21,242 nucleotides of DNA from DATKFM01 sp035544395. Its GTDB lineage: Bacteria > Pseudomonadota > Alphaproteobacteria > Dongiales > Dongiaceae. Both the position numbers and the translations under genes were made by a program. Under the pieces are notes generated by a model. The model was given only the letters and a program-made list of their open reading frames with translations, searched no databases and was not told the origin of the DNA. The stretch spans positions 1 to 21,242 of the forward strand of contig DATKFM010000307.1 in assembly GCA_035544395.1 (NCBI GenBank). Reading direction: 5' to 3'. Shown in pieces: positions 14,854 to 21,242 of this stretch. Position 1 is the stretch's first letter; the number at the start of each line of letters is the position of its first letter.

Positions 14854-15378
14854 TCGCAGGCGATGCTCTTCAACTGTGAGACGCAGGAGCAGCAGATTCT
14901 GACCATAGGCCTCGTGATACCCAGTCTGCTTGAACCCCAGTTTCGCCAGCACGCGTTGCGACGGCACATTCTCCGGATAGGCCAGCGCGACGATCTCCAG
15001 CAGGCCGCAATCGCCGAAACCAAAATCCAAGCAAGCGCGTCCCGCTTCCGTGGCGATGCCGCGGCCCCAGGCCGACCGCTTGAACCTGTAGGCCAGTTCA
15101 ATGCGGTTCAGCATCGGTTCCGGACTTAGAAGCGAGCAGCCCAGGAATTCCGTGGGCCGGTCGCGCTCGAATACGCTCCAAACCCACAGGCCATTGCCAT
15201 TACCCACGGCAATGCGCTGGCTCAAGCGCACGGCGTGCGCCACTGGATCGGGCACCGTGCCGTCGCCGACATAGCGCATGACCTCGGCATCCCTGTCCAT
15301 TTCCAGATAGGCGGGAATATCCTCGACGCGGCGTTCCCGCAGCTGCAGCCGTGGCGTGGTTAAGTTGCGTGAAGCCAT
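14848..15378 (-). CDS. GNAT family N-acetyltransferase (RimJ/RimL-like)
   Basis: A 176-residue acetyl-CoA-dependent N-acetyltransferase, cytosolic. The TTPRLQLRER start and overall length fit the Acetyltransf_3 (RimJ/RimL) group. The acetyl-CoA pyrophosphate-binding loop is RSAWGRGIAT at 101-110, and PENVPSQRVLAKLGF at 135-149 is the usual motif B. The acceptor may be a protein N-terminus or a small amine and cannot be told from sequence. The gene is divergent from the glutamine amidotransferase gene, with 78 bases between starts. No strong ribosome-binding site is visible. Its 3' end overlaps the MFS remnant on the opposite strand. Confidence 0.88.
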   Translation of the reverse strand: MASRNLTTPRLQLRERRVEDIPAYLEMDRDAEVMRYVGDGTVPDPVAHAVRLSQRIAVGNGNGLWVWSVFERDRPTEFLGCSLLSPEPMLNRIELAYRFKRSAWGRGIATEAGRACLDFGFGDCGLLEIVALAYPENVPSQRVLAKLGFKQTGYHEAYGQNLLLLRLTVEEHRLRS

Positions 15379-15392
15379 GTCCGGTACCGGCT

Positions 15393-15421
15393 TTGCCGAT
15401 TGTCGATCCAGCCGCTAGATT
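15393..15421 (+). promoter_or_regulatory. Candidate promoter for the glutamine amidotransferase gene
   Basis: TTGCCG (15393-15398) and TAGATT (15416-15421) are separated by 17 bases, each matching the -35 and -10 consensus at four of six positions. Transcription would start about 30 bases before the ATG at 15457. Pattern only. Confidence 0.35.
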
Positions 15422-15456
15422 AGCCGCCATTTTCGCATCCGGGGAGTTCGATTGTC

Positions 15457-16320
15457 ATGGCTGGCGGCCCGCGTTTTCTGGTGGTGGATGGCTATAACAA
15501 AGAGGCTCGCGTGGAGCTGCAGGCGGGCGGTGCTTCGGCGGCCGGTGACCTCTATGTCGCCATGCTGAAGAAATGCTGCCCCGGCGCGGTCTGCGACGTG
15601 ATCCATCCGGCCGATCCCGGCGTCAGCCTGCCCAAGGGTGCTGCGCTGGCACAGTATGACGGCATCGCCTGGACCGGCTGCAGCTTGACCATCTACGAAG
15701 ACGATCCCCGCGTCGGTCCGCAGATCGAGCTGGCCCAGGCGGCCTTCGAGTCGCGGGTGCCCAGCTTCGGCAGCTGCTGGGCGGCACAGATTGCCGTGGC
15801 CGCCGCCGGCGGCATCGTGCGCGCCAATCCCCGCGGCCGCGAGATGGGCATTGCCCGCAAGATCCAGCTCACGCCGGACGGCCGCGGCCATCCGCTCTAT
15901 TTCGGCAAGGCCGGCGTGTTCGACGCCTTCATCAGCCATGTGGACGAGATCACCCATCTGCCGCCTGGCTCCACCCATCTGGCGGCCAACGCTTTCACCC
16001 ATATCCAGGCTGTCGCGGTCACCCACAAGGGCGGCGTGTTCTGGGGGCTGCAATACCATCCGGAATATAATCTGCACGAGATGGCGCGACTCACCTGGTG
16101 CCGCATCGACAAGCTGATCAAGCTCGGCTTCTTCCGCGACCGACCGGCGGCGGAAAGCTTCGTTAACCTGCTGGAGGCGCTGCATCAGGATCCCAGCCGC
16201 AAGGACATCGCTTGGCTGCTGGGCATCGACGAAGACGTGATGAGCGAGGATATTCGCCATTGCGAAGTGCGGAACTGGATCGACCGTCTGGTGTTACCCA
16301 CCATGCAGGCCCGGCGTTAG
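15457..16320 (+). CDS. Class I glutamine amidotransferase-like protein
   Basis: Cytosolic protein of 287 residues with a GATase1 (PF00117) domain at about residues 5-210, related to the amidotransferase part of GuaA (COG0518). The catalytic triad is readable: nucleophile C107 in FGSCWAAQ, and H201 and E203 in LQYHPEY. It stands alone, with no synthase partner next to it, and the C-terminal 75 or so residues form an extra, probably helical extension. It may therefore act as a hydrolase on glutamine or a gamma-glutamyl compound rather than as a subunit of a known synthase; this is inference. The ATG follows a GGGGAG ribosome-binding site at 15441-15446. Confidence 0.85.
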   Translation: MAGGPRFLVVDGYNKEARVELQAGGASAAGDLYVAMLKKCCPGAVCDVIHPADPGVSLPKGAALAQYDGIAWTGCSLTIYEDDPRVGPQIELAQAAFESRVPSFGSCWAAQIAVAAAGGIVRANPRGREMGIARKIQLTPDGRGHPLYFGKAGVFDAFISHVDEITHLPPGSTHLAANAFTHIQAVAVTHKGGVFWGLQYHPEYNLHEMARLTWCRIDKLIKLGFFRDRPAAESFVNLLEALHQDPSRKDIAWLLGIDEDVMSEDIRHCEVRNWIDRLVLPTMQARR

Positions 16321-16337
16321 TAAACGCCGAGAGGCTG

Positions 16338-16357
16338 CGCCATAAAGTCGCCATAAA
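16338..16357. repeat. Two direct copies of CGCCATAAA, 11 bases apart
   Basis: CGCCATAAA occurs at 16338-16346 and again at 16349-16357, separated by GT. The 11-base period is one helical turn, as in some regulator half-site pairs. It lies in the 131-base gap before the hendecad-repeat protein gene, which otherwise shows nothing I can name. A chance repeat is possible. Confidence 0.35.
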
Positions 16358-16451
16358 CCGCTCCAAACTGCCGTTCGGGGCGCAGCTTGAAATGGCGGCG
16401 CGGCGGTGCCATCTGCAGCGACGGCTGTTTCAGCGGATGAAAGGAATATCC

Positions 16452-16844
16452 ATGGAAAAGCACTTTCATAATCGGCCCAAGCGCTTGGCTTTTGGCGTAC
16501 TGGCCCTCTCGCTCGGATTCCTGATCGCGGCCAGCCAGGTTCAAGCCCATGGCGGCGGCTGGGTAACGCAGACGGTTGATAGCACCGGCAATGCGGTGAA
16601 CCAGACCGCGAGCACGGTCGGCACGACTGTTTCGAATGTGGGCCATGCCACCGGCAATGTCGTCGAGAATGCGGCCGATGCCACGGGCACCGCTGTGGAT
16701 CATGCGGCTGACGCCACCGGCAGCGCCGTCGAAACTGCGGCAAAAACCACCGGCTCCGCGCTGGAGACCGCGGCGGATGCCACCGGCCGCGCCGCGAACA
16801 GCGCGATCAGCTGGACCAAGCGCGTGCTCGACTCGATTTTCTAG
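16452..16844 (+). CDS. Small exported protein with tandem 11-residue repeats
   Basis: A 130-residue protein with a clear Sec signal peptide (basic start, hydrophobic core at about 12-27, cleavage after VQA32). After a short Gly-rich segment, residues 43-119 consist of seven contiguous 11-residue repeats with the pattern x-A-T-G-x-A-V-x-x-A-A (for example DATGTAVDHAA, DATGSAVETAA, KTTGSALETAA). A final 11-residue block, SWTKRVLDSIF, ends the protein exactly in phase. Hendecad repeats usually form an amphipathic or coiled-coil helix, as in LEA proteins, apolipoproteins and synucleins, so a periplasmic stress or envelope-associated role is conceivable but unproven. The start at 16452 is preferred over an ATG at 16437 because AAAGGA lies six bases upstream. 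A strong terminator follows. Confidence 0.8.
   Translation: MEKHFHNRPKRLAFGVLALSLGFLIAASQVQAHGGGWVTQTVDSTGNAVNQTASTVGTTVSNVGHATGNVVENAADATGTAVDHAADATGSAVETAAKTTGSALETAADATGRAANSAISWTKRVLDSIF
16578..16808 (+). repeat. Seven tandem 33-bp coding repeats (hendecads)
   Basis: These are the DNA units of the 11-residue repeats in the small exported protein. Each unit is 33 bases with no indels between units; the conserved core is the Ala-Thr-Gly codons. Units 4 and 5 and units 5 and 6 are most alike, consistent with stepwise internal duplication. Confidence 0.75.
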
Positions 16845-16848
16845 ATCT

Positions 16849-16911
16849 TGCGGAAGCTTCCGCAGTTTGCTTCCACGTGAGAACGCGCCCTACGGGGCGC
16901 GTTCGGCTTTT
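16849..16911 (+). terminator. Tandem hairpins ending in a rho-independent terminator
   Basis: A perfect 16-base palindrome, TGCGGAAGCTTCCGCA (16849-16864), begins five bases after the stop codon. It is followed by a ten-base-pair stem, GAACGCGCCC and GGGCGCGTTC (16881-16890 and 16895-16904), with a TACG loop, then GGCTTTTT. The second hairpin is a textbook intrinsic terminator for the hendecad-repeat gene. On the opposite strand the stem lacks a T-run, so it would at most slow transcripts coming from the phosphatase gene. Confidence 0.8.
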
Positions 16912-17698
16912 AGGCGTTGAGGATGCCCATCACCAGTTCATGCAGCCGCGGATCGCCGGCCGCCAGCACACGGTCGCCGGATTTCAGTGTCATCGACTGA
17001 CCTTTCCAATCGGTCATCACGCCGCCGGCGCCTTCGACCACCGGCACCGCCGCCAGAAAGTCGTAGATCGACATCTTCGCATCCACCATCAGGTCGGCGA
17101 AGCCGCTGGCGATCAGGCCGTAGGCATAGCAGTCGCTGCTGAACAGGATTTGCCGCGCCTTTACGCGTACGCGCTCGAACGGCGGCCCCGCATCGGCGTG
17201 ATAGTAATAGGGCGAGCTGGCGAACATCGCCGCCAGCGAAAGATCGCCGCAGTTCCGCGTCCGCACCACCTTGCCGTCATGGGTGGTGGGATGTCCGGTA
17301 CCGCCGACCCAGCGCTCGCCCACGGCGGGATGGTCGATGATGCCCGCCGCCGGGTGGCCTTCGCGCATCAGCGCGATCAGCGTGCCGAACAGCGGCCGCC
17401 CGGTGATGAAGGACTTCGTGCCATCGATGGGATCCAGCACCCAGACGAATTCGGCATCCGGCTTGTCGGCGCCGTATTCCTCGCCGATGACGCCGTGGCT
17501 CGGATAGTGCTCGCCGATCAGGCGGCGGATTTCCGCTTCGGCGGCGCGGTCCGCGGTGCTCACCGGACTGGCGTCCGCCTTCAACTCGACGTCGAATTTC
17601 TGCCGGAAGTATTTCTTGATGATGGCGCCGCTGGCATCCGCCAGCTGGCTGGCAAAGCGCAGTAGCTTTTCGTCGATCGGTTTTGCAGTCCTGGTCAT
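16910..17698 (-). CDS. hisN: Inositol monophosphatase family, histidinol-phosphatase (HisN-type)
   Basis: Mg2+-dependent, Li+-sensitive-type phosphatase of 262 residues, cytosolic. Motifs are intact: GEEYG (72-76) with E73, WVLDPIDGTKSF (86-97) with metal ligands D89 and D92, and YDFLAAVPVVEGAGG (212-226) with D213. The form DPIDGTKSFITGRPLFGTLIAL (in 89-110) is typical of the HisN branch, which removes phosphate from L-histidinol phosphate in histidine synthesis, but inositol-1-phosphatase activity (SuhB-like) cannot be excluded. No other his genes are in the window. The gene lies downstream of, and on the same strand as, the cytochrome c gene, with a terminator-like hairpin between them. 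Confidence 0.85.
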   Translation of the reverse strand: MTRTAKPIDEKLLRFASQLADASGAIIKKYFRQKFDVELKADASPVSTADRAAEAEIRRLIGEHYPSHGVIGEEYGADKPDAEFVWVLDPIDGTKSFITGRPLFGTLIALMREGHPAAGIIDHPAVGERWVGGTGHPTTHDGKVVRTRNCGDLSLAAMFASSPYYYHADAGPPFERVRVKARQILFSSDCYAYGLIASGFADLMVDAKMSIYDFLAAVPVVEGAGGVMTDWKGQSMTLKSGDRVLAAGDPRLHELVMGILNA

Positions 17699-17714
17699 CG
17701 GAAGGAACCCTTGA

Positions 17715-17761
17715 AAAGATTCAGGCCCTCAACCGGAACATGAAATCCGGGTGAGGGCCTG
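17715..17761 (-). terminator. Terminator-like hairpin after the cytochrome c gene
   Basis: A ten-base-pair stem, CAGGCCCTCA (17722-17731) and TGAGGGCCTG (17752-17761), encloses a loop that can add an inner CCGG/CCGG stem. On the minus strand it is followed by AATCTTTTC, a short T-rich tail. It begins 15 bases after the cytochrome stop codon and probably separates it, fully or partly, from the hisN gene. Confidence 0.6.
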
Positions 17762-17776
17762 ACGAAAGATGACGGC

Positions 17777-18847
17777 CTACGGCAGCGGCTTCGGGCTGTC
17801 GCTCAAGCTGCGCAGATACGCGATGACGGCGGCCCGGTCTTCCGGCTTCTTGATACCGGGGAAGGTCATCTTGGTGCCCGGCGCATAGGCCTTCGGCGCG
17901 GTCAGGAAGGCGTCGAGCTCCGCATAGCTCCATTCCTTGTCGGCCATGCCCTTGATGGCGTCGGAATAGCTGTAGTCGTCCTTGTGGGCGTGCTTGGCGC
18001 CGACGATGTCCCAGAGATTAGGCCCGACCTTGTTGGGGCCGCCCTTCTCGAAATTGTGGCAGGCGGCGCATTTCTTGGCGACTGTCTGGCCCTGTGCCGG
18101 ATCCGCCGCCGCCAGCAAGGCCGCGAGATCGCCGGCGGCCGGTGCGGCCGCCGTCTGCGTTGCAGCGGCTGCCGGCTCTGCCGCGGTGCTTGCCGCCGCC
18201 GGTTCGGGGGTCGCTGCGGCCGCATCGGTCGCCGGCTCGGCCGCGGCCGCTTCGGTTGTGGCCGGCGCAGCCGCCGCAGCCGCCGCGGTGGCGGCATCGA
18301 TGGCGGCCTGGTCGGGCAGCGGCACCGGCGAATCAGCCATCGTGCGCAGATAGGCGATGACCGACGCGCGGTCCTCGACCTTCTTCAGGCCGGGGAAAGT
18401 CATCTTGGTGCCCGGGATATGGGTCTTGGGCGAGGCCAGGAATGCGTTCAGTTCCTCATAGGTCCATTCGTGATCCGCCATGGCCTTCATGGCGTCGGAA
18501 TAGGCATAGCCCTCCATGTGCGCGTGCTTGTTGCCGACGATGCCCCAGAGATTCGGCCCGACCTTGGCGTCGCCGCCCTTTTCCGCCGTATGGCAGGCGC
18601 CGCATTTCTTGAAGAGCTCGGCGCCTTTCGCCGGATCGGCCGCCGCCAGCAGGCCGCTGACCGGTTCCACAGCAGCGGGGGCCGCCGGTTCTGTGGTGCC
18701 GCCGCTCTGGCCCTCGGGCACCGTCACTGCCGCCGCGTGGATCGCATGGGGTTCGACCAGCTTATCCGCGACGATATGGGTGACGAGCAGGGCCATGCCG
18801 GCCACCAGAACGGCGCCGACGATCTTGTTGGTCTCGAGTGACGACAT
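17777..18847 (-). CDS. Membrane-anchored diheme cytochrome c (two fused class I domains)
   Basis: Periplasmic electron carrier of 356 residues held by an N-terminal membrane helix (about 9-26). Two similar cytochrome c domains (about 64-178 and 242-356) each carry one heme site: CGACH at 82-86 and CAACH at 260-264, with Met ligands M149 and M327 in KMTFPG. They are joined by a flexible Ala/Pro/Glu-rich linker (about 179-241). The halves match along their length (KVGPNLW, KHAH, PGTKMTFPG, VIAYLR), so the gene arose by tandem duplication. Single-domain versions are the usual form in alphaproteobacteria and act between the bc1 complex and oxidases; the same role is inferred here. The ATG at 18847 has GGGGG upstream; a longer frame to 19096 lacks any relation to the family. 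Confidence 0.9.
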   Translation of the reverse strand: MSSLETNKIVGAVLVAGMALLVTHIVADKLVEPHAIHAAAVTVPEGQSGGTTEPAAPAAVEPVSGLLAAADPAKGAELFKKCGACHTAEKGGDAKVGPNLWGIVGNKHAHMEGYAYSDAMKAMADHEWTYEELNAFLASPKTHIPGTKMTFPGLKKVEDRASVIAYLRTMADSPVPLPDQAAIDAATAAAAAAAPATTEAAAAEPATDAAAATPEPAAASTAAEPAAAATQTAAAPAAGDLAALLAAADPAQGQTVAKKCAACHNFEKGGPNKVGPNLWDIVGAKHAHKDDYSYSDAIKGMADKEWSYAELDAFLTAPKAYAPGTKMTFPGIKKPEDRAAVIAYLRSLSDSPKPLP

Positions 18848-18921
18848 CCGCAACCCCCTTGGGCGCCATAGATTCAGGCCATCAGGCGCACTGCGAACAA
18901 GCCGCCCATCGGCGGGCGCGG

Positions 18922-18950
18922 AATGTAATGACTCGGTTGCGCGCTGTCCA
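18922..18950 (-). promoter_or_regulatory. Candidate promoter for the cytochrome c gene
   Basis: On the minus strand a -35 element TGGACA (five of six matches, 18950-18945) is followed after 17 bases by a -10 element TACATT (four of six, 18927-18922). The start would lie about 68 bases before the ATG. The rest of the divergent 18848-19096 region contains a GCGGCA-ATA-TGCCGC inverted repeat at 19021-19035, possibly a regulator site, and nothing coding. Confidence 0.5.
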
Positions 18951-19096
18951 ATGGCCCCGCCGGCGATTGGCGGTTTTCCCTTATGCCAGCGCAGGCTAAG
19001 TTGCGGTTGCCCAATCTCACGCGGCAATATGCCGCAACCTTCTGATTTGAAAGATCGATTTCCTGTGCCACCGCTGTTGCCGAGGATTGAAATCAA

Positions 19097-19915
19097 GTGA
19101 CTTCCGCCCCCGCCAAGGCGGCCGATGCCGGCCCTTCGCGCCGGCCTGTCGCGAACCCGATCGTGATCATCCCATCGCGACTCGCTTCGGTCCGTCTACC
19201 GCGCAAGCCGCTGGCCGATATCGGCGGCCAGCCGATGATCGTACAGGTCTGGCGCCGGGCGGCGGAGGCCGATATCGGCCCGGTCCTGGTGGCCTGCGCC
19301 GAGCCGGAGATCGCCGATGCTGTCCGCGCCGCCGGCGGCACCGCCATCCTCACCCGGCCGGAGCACCCTTCCGGCTCCGATCGCATCGCCGAAGCGCTAC
19401 AGGCCGCTGATCCGCATGGGCGCCACGATGCCGTAGTGAACATGCAGGGCGACCTGCCGACCATGGCGCCTGCCGCCCTCCGCGCGGCCCTGGCGGCGCT
19501 GGCCAATCCGGCAGTCGATATCGGCACCGTGGTCACACGCATCACCAGTGATGCCGAGCGTGACAATCCCAATGTGGTGAAGGCGGCGGTGGCGTTCGAC
19601 GATCAGATGATGGCGCGCAATCAGCCGGTCGGCCGCGCGCTTTACTTCAGCCGCCTGCCGGTGCCGTCGGGCGACGGACCGCATTACCACCATATTGGCA
19701 TTTATGCCTATCGCCGCGCCGCCCTCGAACGCTTTGTCGCCCTGCCGCCGGCGCCGCTGGAAAAGCGCGAGCGGCTGGAGCAGTTGCGGGCGCTCGATGC
19801 GGGCATGCGCATCGACGCCGCGCTCGTTGACTTGGTTCCGCTCGGTGTCGATACTCCCGCCGACCTTGAGCGCGCCCGCGCGATCCTGGCGGGCAAAAAT
19901 CCAACATCGAACTGA
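19097..19915 (+). CDS. kdsB: 3-deoxy-manno-octulosonate cytidylyltransferase (CMP-KDO synthetase)
   Basis: Cytosolic enzyme that activates KDO with CTP for lipid A-core assembly, so the cell makes lipopolysaccharide. It has 272 residues with a nucleotide-binding N-terminal motif IPSRLASVRLPRKPL (25-39), RPEHPSGSDRIAEA (87-100) and VNMQGDLP (114-121) containing the metal-binding D119; the second metal Asp is D252 in GVDTPADL. GDLP instead of the enterobacterial GDEP is usual in alphaproteobacteria. LEKRERLEQLRALDAG near the C-terminus is a family hallmark. The start is a GTG at 19097 with GAGG upstream; this gives a Pro/Ala-rich leader of about 20 residues not found in E. coli KdsB, and no better start exists closer to the fold. 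It is followed 26 bases later by pheA. Confidence 0.93.
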   Translation: MTSAPAKAADAGPSRRPVANPIVIIPSRLASVRLPRKPLADIGGQPMIVQVWRRAAEADIGPVLVACAEPEIADAVRAAGGTAILTRPEHPSGSDRIAEALQAADPHGRHDAVVNMQGDLPTMAPAALRAALAALANPAVDIGTVVTRITSDAERDNPNVVKAAVAFDDQMMARNQPVGRALYFSRLPVPSGDGPHYHHIGIYAYRRAALERFVALPPAPLEKRERLEQLRALDAGMRIDAALVDLVPLGVDTPADLERARAILAGKNPTSN

Positions 19916-19941
19916 TTTCATCAGCCGCATCACCGAAAGCC

Positions 19942-20808
19942 ATGGCCGTCGCGTCCGCCGCCACCAATCCCGCAAACTGCATCGCCTTCCAGGGCGCATC
20001 CGGCGCCTATGGCGATCTCGCCTGCCGCACCGCCTATCCCGCCATGGCGACGCTGCCCTGCGACACGTTCGAGGAGACGTTCAACTCTGCCCGCGATGGC
20101 CGCGCCGCGCTGGCGATGATCGCGATCGACAATTCGCTGGCCGGCCGCGTCGCCGATGTGCATCACCTGATGCCGGAATCCGGCTTGCATATCATCGGGG
20201 AGCATTTCCAGCGCGTGGTGCATCATCTGCTGGCACCCAAGGGCGCCACGCTGAAGACGATCAAGACCGTGCACAGCCATGTGCACGCCCTGCCGCAATG
20301 CCGGAAGATCATCAACGAGTTGGGCCTGAAGGCGATCGTCCATGCCGACACTGCCGGCGCTGCCGCCGACGTGGCCAAGGCAGGCGACGTCACGCAGGCC
20401 GCCATCGCCTCGGAACTGGCGGGTCAGATCTACGGCCTGGTGTCGCTGCGCGGCGATATCGCCGACGGCAAGCACAACACCACGCGCTTTGTCATCATGC
20501 GCCGGGAGCCGTTGGATCCCGATCCCGCGGCCGGGCAGATCATCACCAGCTTCGTCTTCCGCGTGCGCAGCGTGCCGGCGGCGCTCTACAAGGCGCTCGG
20601 CGGCTTTGCCACCAATGGCGTGAACATCGTGAAGCTGGAGAGCTACATCCTGGACGAGCGCTTCACCGTGGCGCAGTTCTATGCCGACATCGAAGGCCAC
20701 CCAGACCAGCGCTCGGTGCGCCTGGCGCTAGAGGAGCTCAGCTTCTTCTCCCGCGAGGTTAAGATCCTCGGCGTCTATCCGGCCGCTCCTTTCAGAAGCG
20801 GGAAGTGA
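19942..20808 (+). CDS. pheA: Prephenate dehydratase
   Basis: Monofunctional cytosolic prephenate dehydratase that converts prephenate to phenylpyruvate in phenylalanine synthesis, 288 residues. The catalytic domain (about 12-190) begins with IAFQGASGAYGD (14-25) and ends with the essential TRF motif (181-183). An ACT regulatory domain (about 200-280) follows, with PAALYKAL (212-219) and KLESYI (231-236) as the phenylalanine-binding motifs; ESYI replaces the enterobacterial ESRP. Feedback inhibition by phenylalanine is expected. There is no chorismate mutase domain, unlike E. coli PheA. The ribosome-binding site is weak, and the short gap to kdsB suggests one transcript. Confidence 0.93.
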   Translation: MAVASAATNPANCIAFQGASGAYGDLACRTAYPAMATLPCDTFEETFNSARDGRAALAMIAIDNSLAGRVADVHHLMPESGLHIIGEHFQRVVHHLLAPKGATLKTIKTVHSHVHALPQCRKIINELGLKAIVHADTAGAAADVAKAGDVTQAAIASELAGQIYGLVSLRGDIADGKHNTTRFVIMRREPLDPDPAAGQIITSFVFRVRSVPAALYKALGGFATNGVNIVKLESYILDERFTVAQFYADIEGHPDQRSVRLALEELSFFSREVKILGVYPAAPFRSGK

Positions 20809-21138
20809 ACAAGCGCAGTCTCAAGGACTGTAAACCGCAGTCCGTCTGAGCTCGATCGAGACTCGCGAGCGCAATGCACCGTGACGCCGGCAATTGCCAA
20901 GAGCCGGTTCAGCGCGGGGCGCATGATAGTTGCGCGATATCTTCAAAGACTCCGATCGAACCTTCTGCTAGTATTCGTTAAATAGCATTGGCCTGCTGAC
21001 AGTTGTTCGCGCCTTCTTATTGGAGCGATTCAAATGTAGCGTGTAACGACTGTTTGCAGGCCTTGCAAAACTGGGTGGAATGCGCCTCCGGTCGCCTCGC
21101 GGATAAGACGCCAGATCCAATTGGCGCGCGGCCGGAAA
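20809..21138. other. Intergenic region between pheA and the right-edge gene
   Basis: No coding frame here is convincing. A six-base-pair stem GGACTG/CAGTCC (20825-20830 and 20838-20843) follows pheA but lacks a T-run. The centre is more AT-rich than the rest of the window. CTGACA at 20996-21001 and TATTGG at 21018-21023, 16 bases apart, are a weak promoter candidate for the right-edge gene. Just downstream is the palindrome TTTGCA-GGCCT-TGCAAA (21053-21069), placed where an operator could act. Confidence 0.4.
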
Positions 21139-21153
21139 ATGGAGGAGGGCGCC

Positions 21154-21242
21154 TTGGCTGATCAGGACACGAATGTTGCCGGTTCCGGCTATGGCAACGC
21201 ATACGTCGATTCATTGATCTGGGGCGCGCGTTGGTCGGGCAC
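21154..21242 (+). CDS. N-terminus of a possible serralysin-like (M10) secreted protein, cut by the window edge
   Basis: Only about 29 residues are visible, containing GNAYVDSLIWGARWSG. This resembles the N-terminal segment found just before the catalytic domain of serralysin-type M10 metalloproteases and related RTX proteins (G-N-x-Y-I-D-x-L-x-x-G-x-x-W). Such proteins are exported by type I secretion and have no N-terminal signal peptide, and none is seen here. The start is chosen as TTG at 21154 because GGAGG lies eight bases before it; an in-frame ATG at 21139 is the alternative. The identification rests on a short motif, so it is tentative. Confidence 0.5.
   Translation, partial: MADQDTNVAGSGYGNAYVDSLIWGARWSG

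Noticed and set aside
18188..18311. GC-rich repetitive stretch resembling a DNA repeat array
   Set aside because: It is simply the Ala/Pro/Glu-rich linker between the two cytochrome domains; units are irregular and codon-driven.
20815..20880. tRNA-like arms after pheA (a stem around CTGTAAA resembling a tRNA-Tyr anticodon arm)
   Set aside because: The loop register does not fit an anticodon loop, and no acceptor stem, D-arm or credible T-arm can be paired around it.
1..21242. CRISPR arrays, insertion sequences, attachment sites and defence or toxin-antitoxin modules
   Set aside because: No regularly spaced direct repeats, transposase or integrase motifs, terminal inverted repeats or recognisable defence-gene domains were seen on either strand.

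Overview
The window reads as chromosomal DNA of a high-GC alphaproteobacterium, most likely Rhodospirillales-like. This is inferred from gene content (alpha-type KdsB and PheA, a membrane-anchored cytochrome c family protein, alpha-type YejABEF, a Rhizobium-type phospholipid N-methyltransferase homologue) and from dense, often ATGA-overlapping genes. No rRNA, tRNA, transposase, integrase, CRISPR array or recognisable defence system was found.

Layout. (1) 8-2362, plus strand: an M17 leucyl aminopeptidase, a translationally coupled small SAM methyltransferase, and a 63-residue secreted peptide. (2) 2386-8983, minus strand: a five-gene run read yejA-yejB-yejE-yejF-ghrA, which is a peptide/microcin-C-type ABC importer followed by a glyoxylate/hydroxypyruvate reductase-like dehydrogenase, with a plausible promoter at 9056-9084. 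(3) 9431-12691, plus strand: a HAD hydrolase and two tandem paralogous MFS exporters. (4) 12719-14572, minus strand: a 617-residue orphan exported protein of no recognised family. Just beyond it is a short remnant of another MFS C-terminus, so the orphan gene is bracketed by two copies of the same MFS tail. (5) 14848-16844: a GNAT acetyltransferase, a divergent class I glutamine amidotransferase, and a small exported protein made of tandem 11-residue repeats, closed by a strong terminator. (6) 16910-18847, minus strand: a HisN-type phosphatase and a diheme cytochrome c made by tandem duplication. (7) 19097-20808, plus strand: kdsB and pheA. (8) From about 21154 the first codons of a gene that resembles the N-terminus of a serralysin-type (M10) secreted protein; it runs off the window.

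Most of the window is ordinary housekeeping and transport. The part most worth a second look is 12.6-14.9 kb: a lower-GC orphan secreted-protein gene lies between an intact MFS gene and a diverged fragment of an MFS C-terminus, with a near-consensus CRP/FNR-type palindrome upstream. The hendecad-repeat protein and the duplicated diheme cytochrome are the next most interesting items. I do not see a multi-gene system that I would call new.
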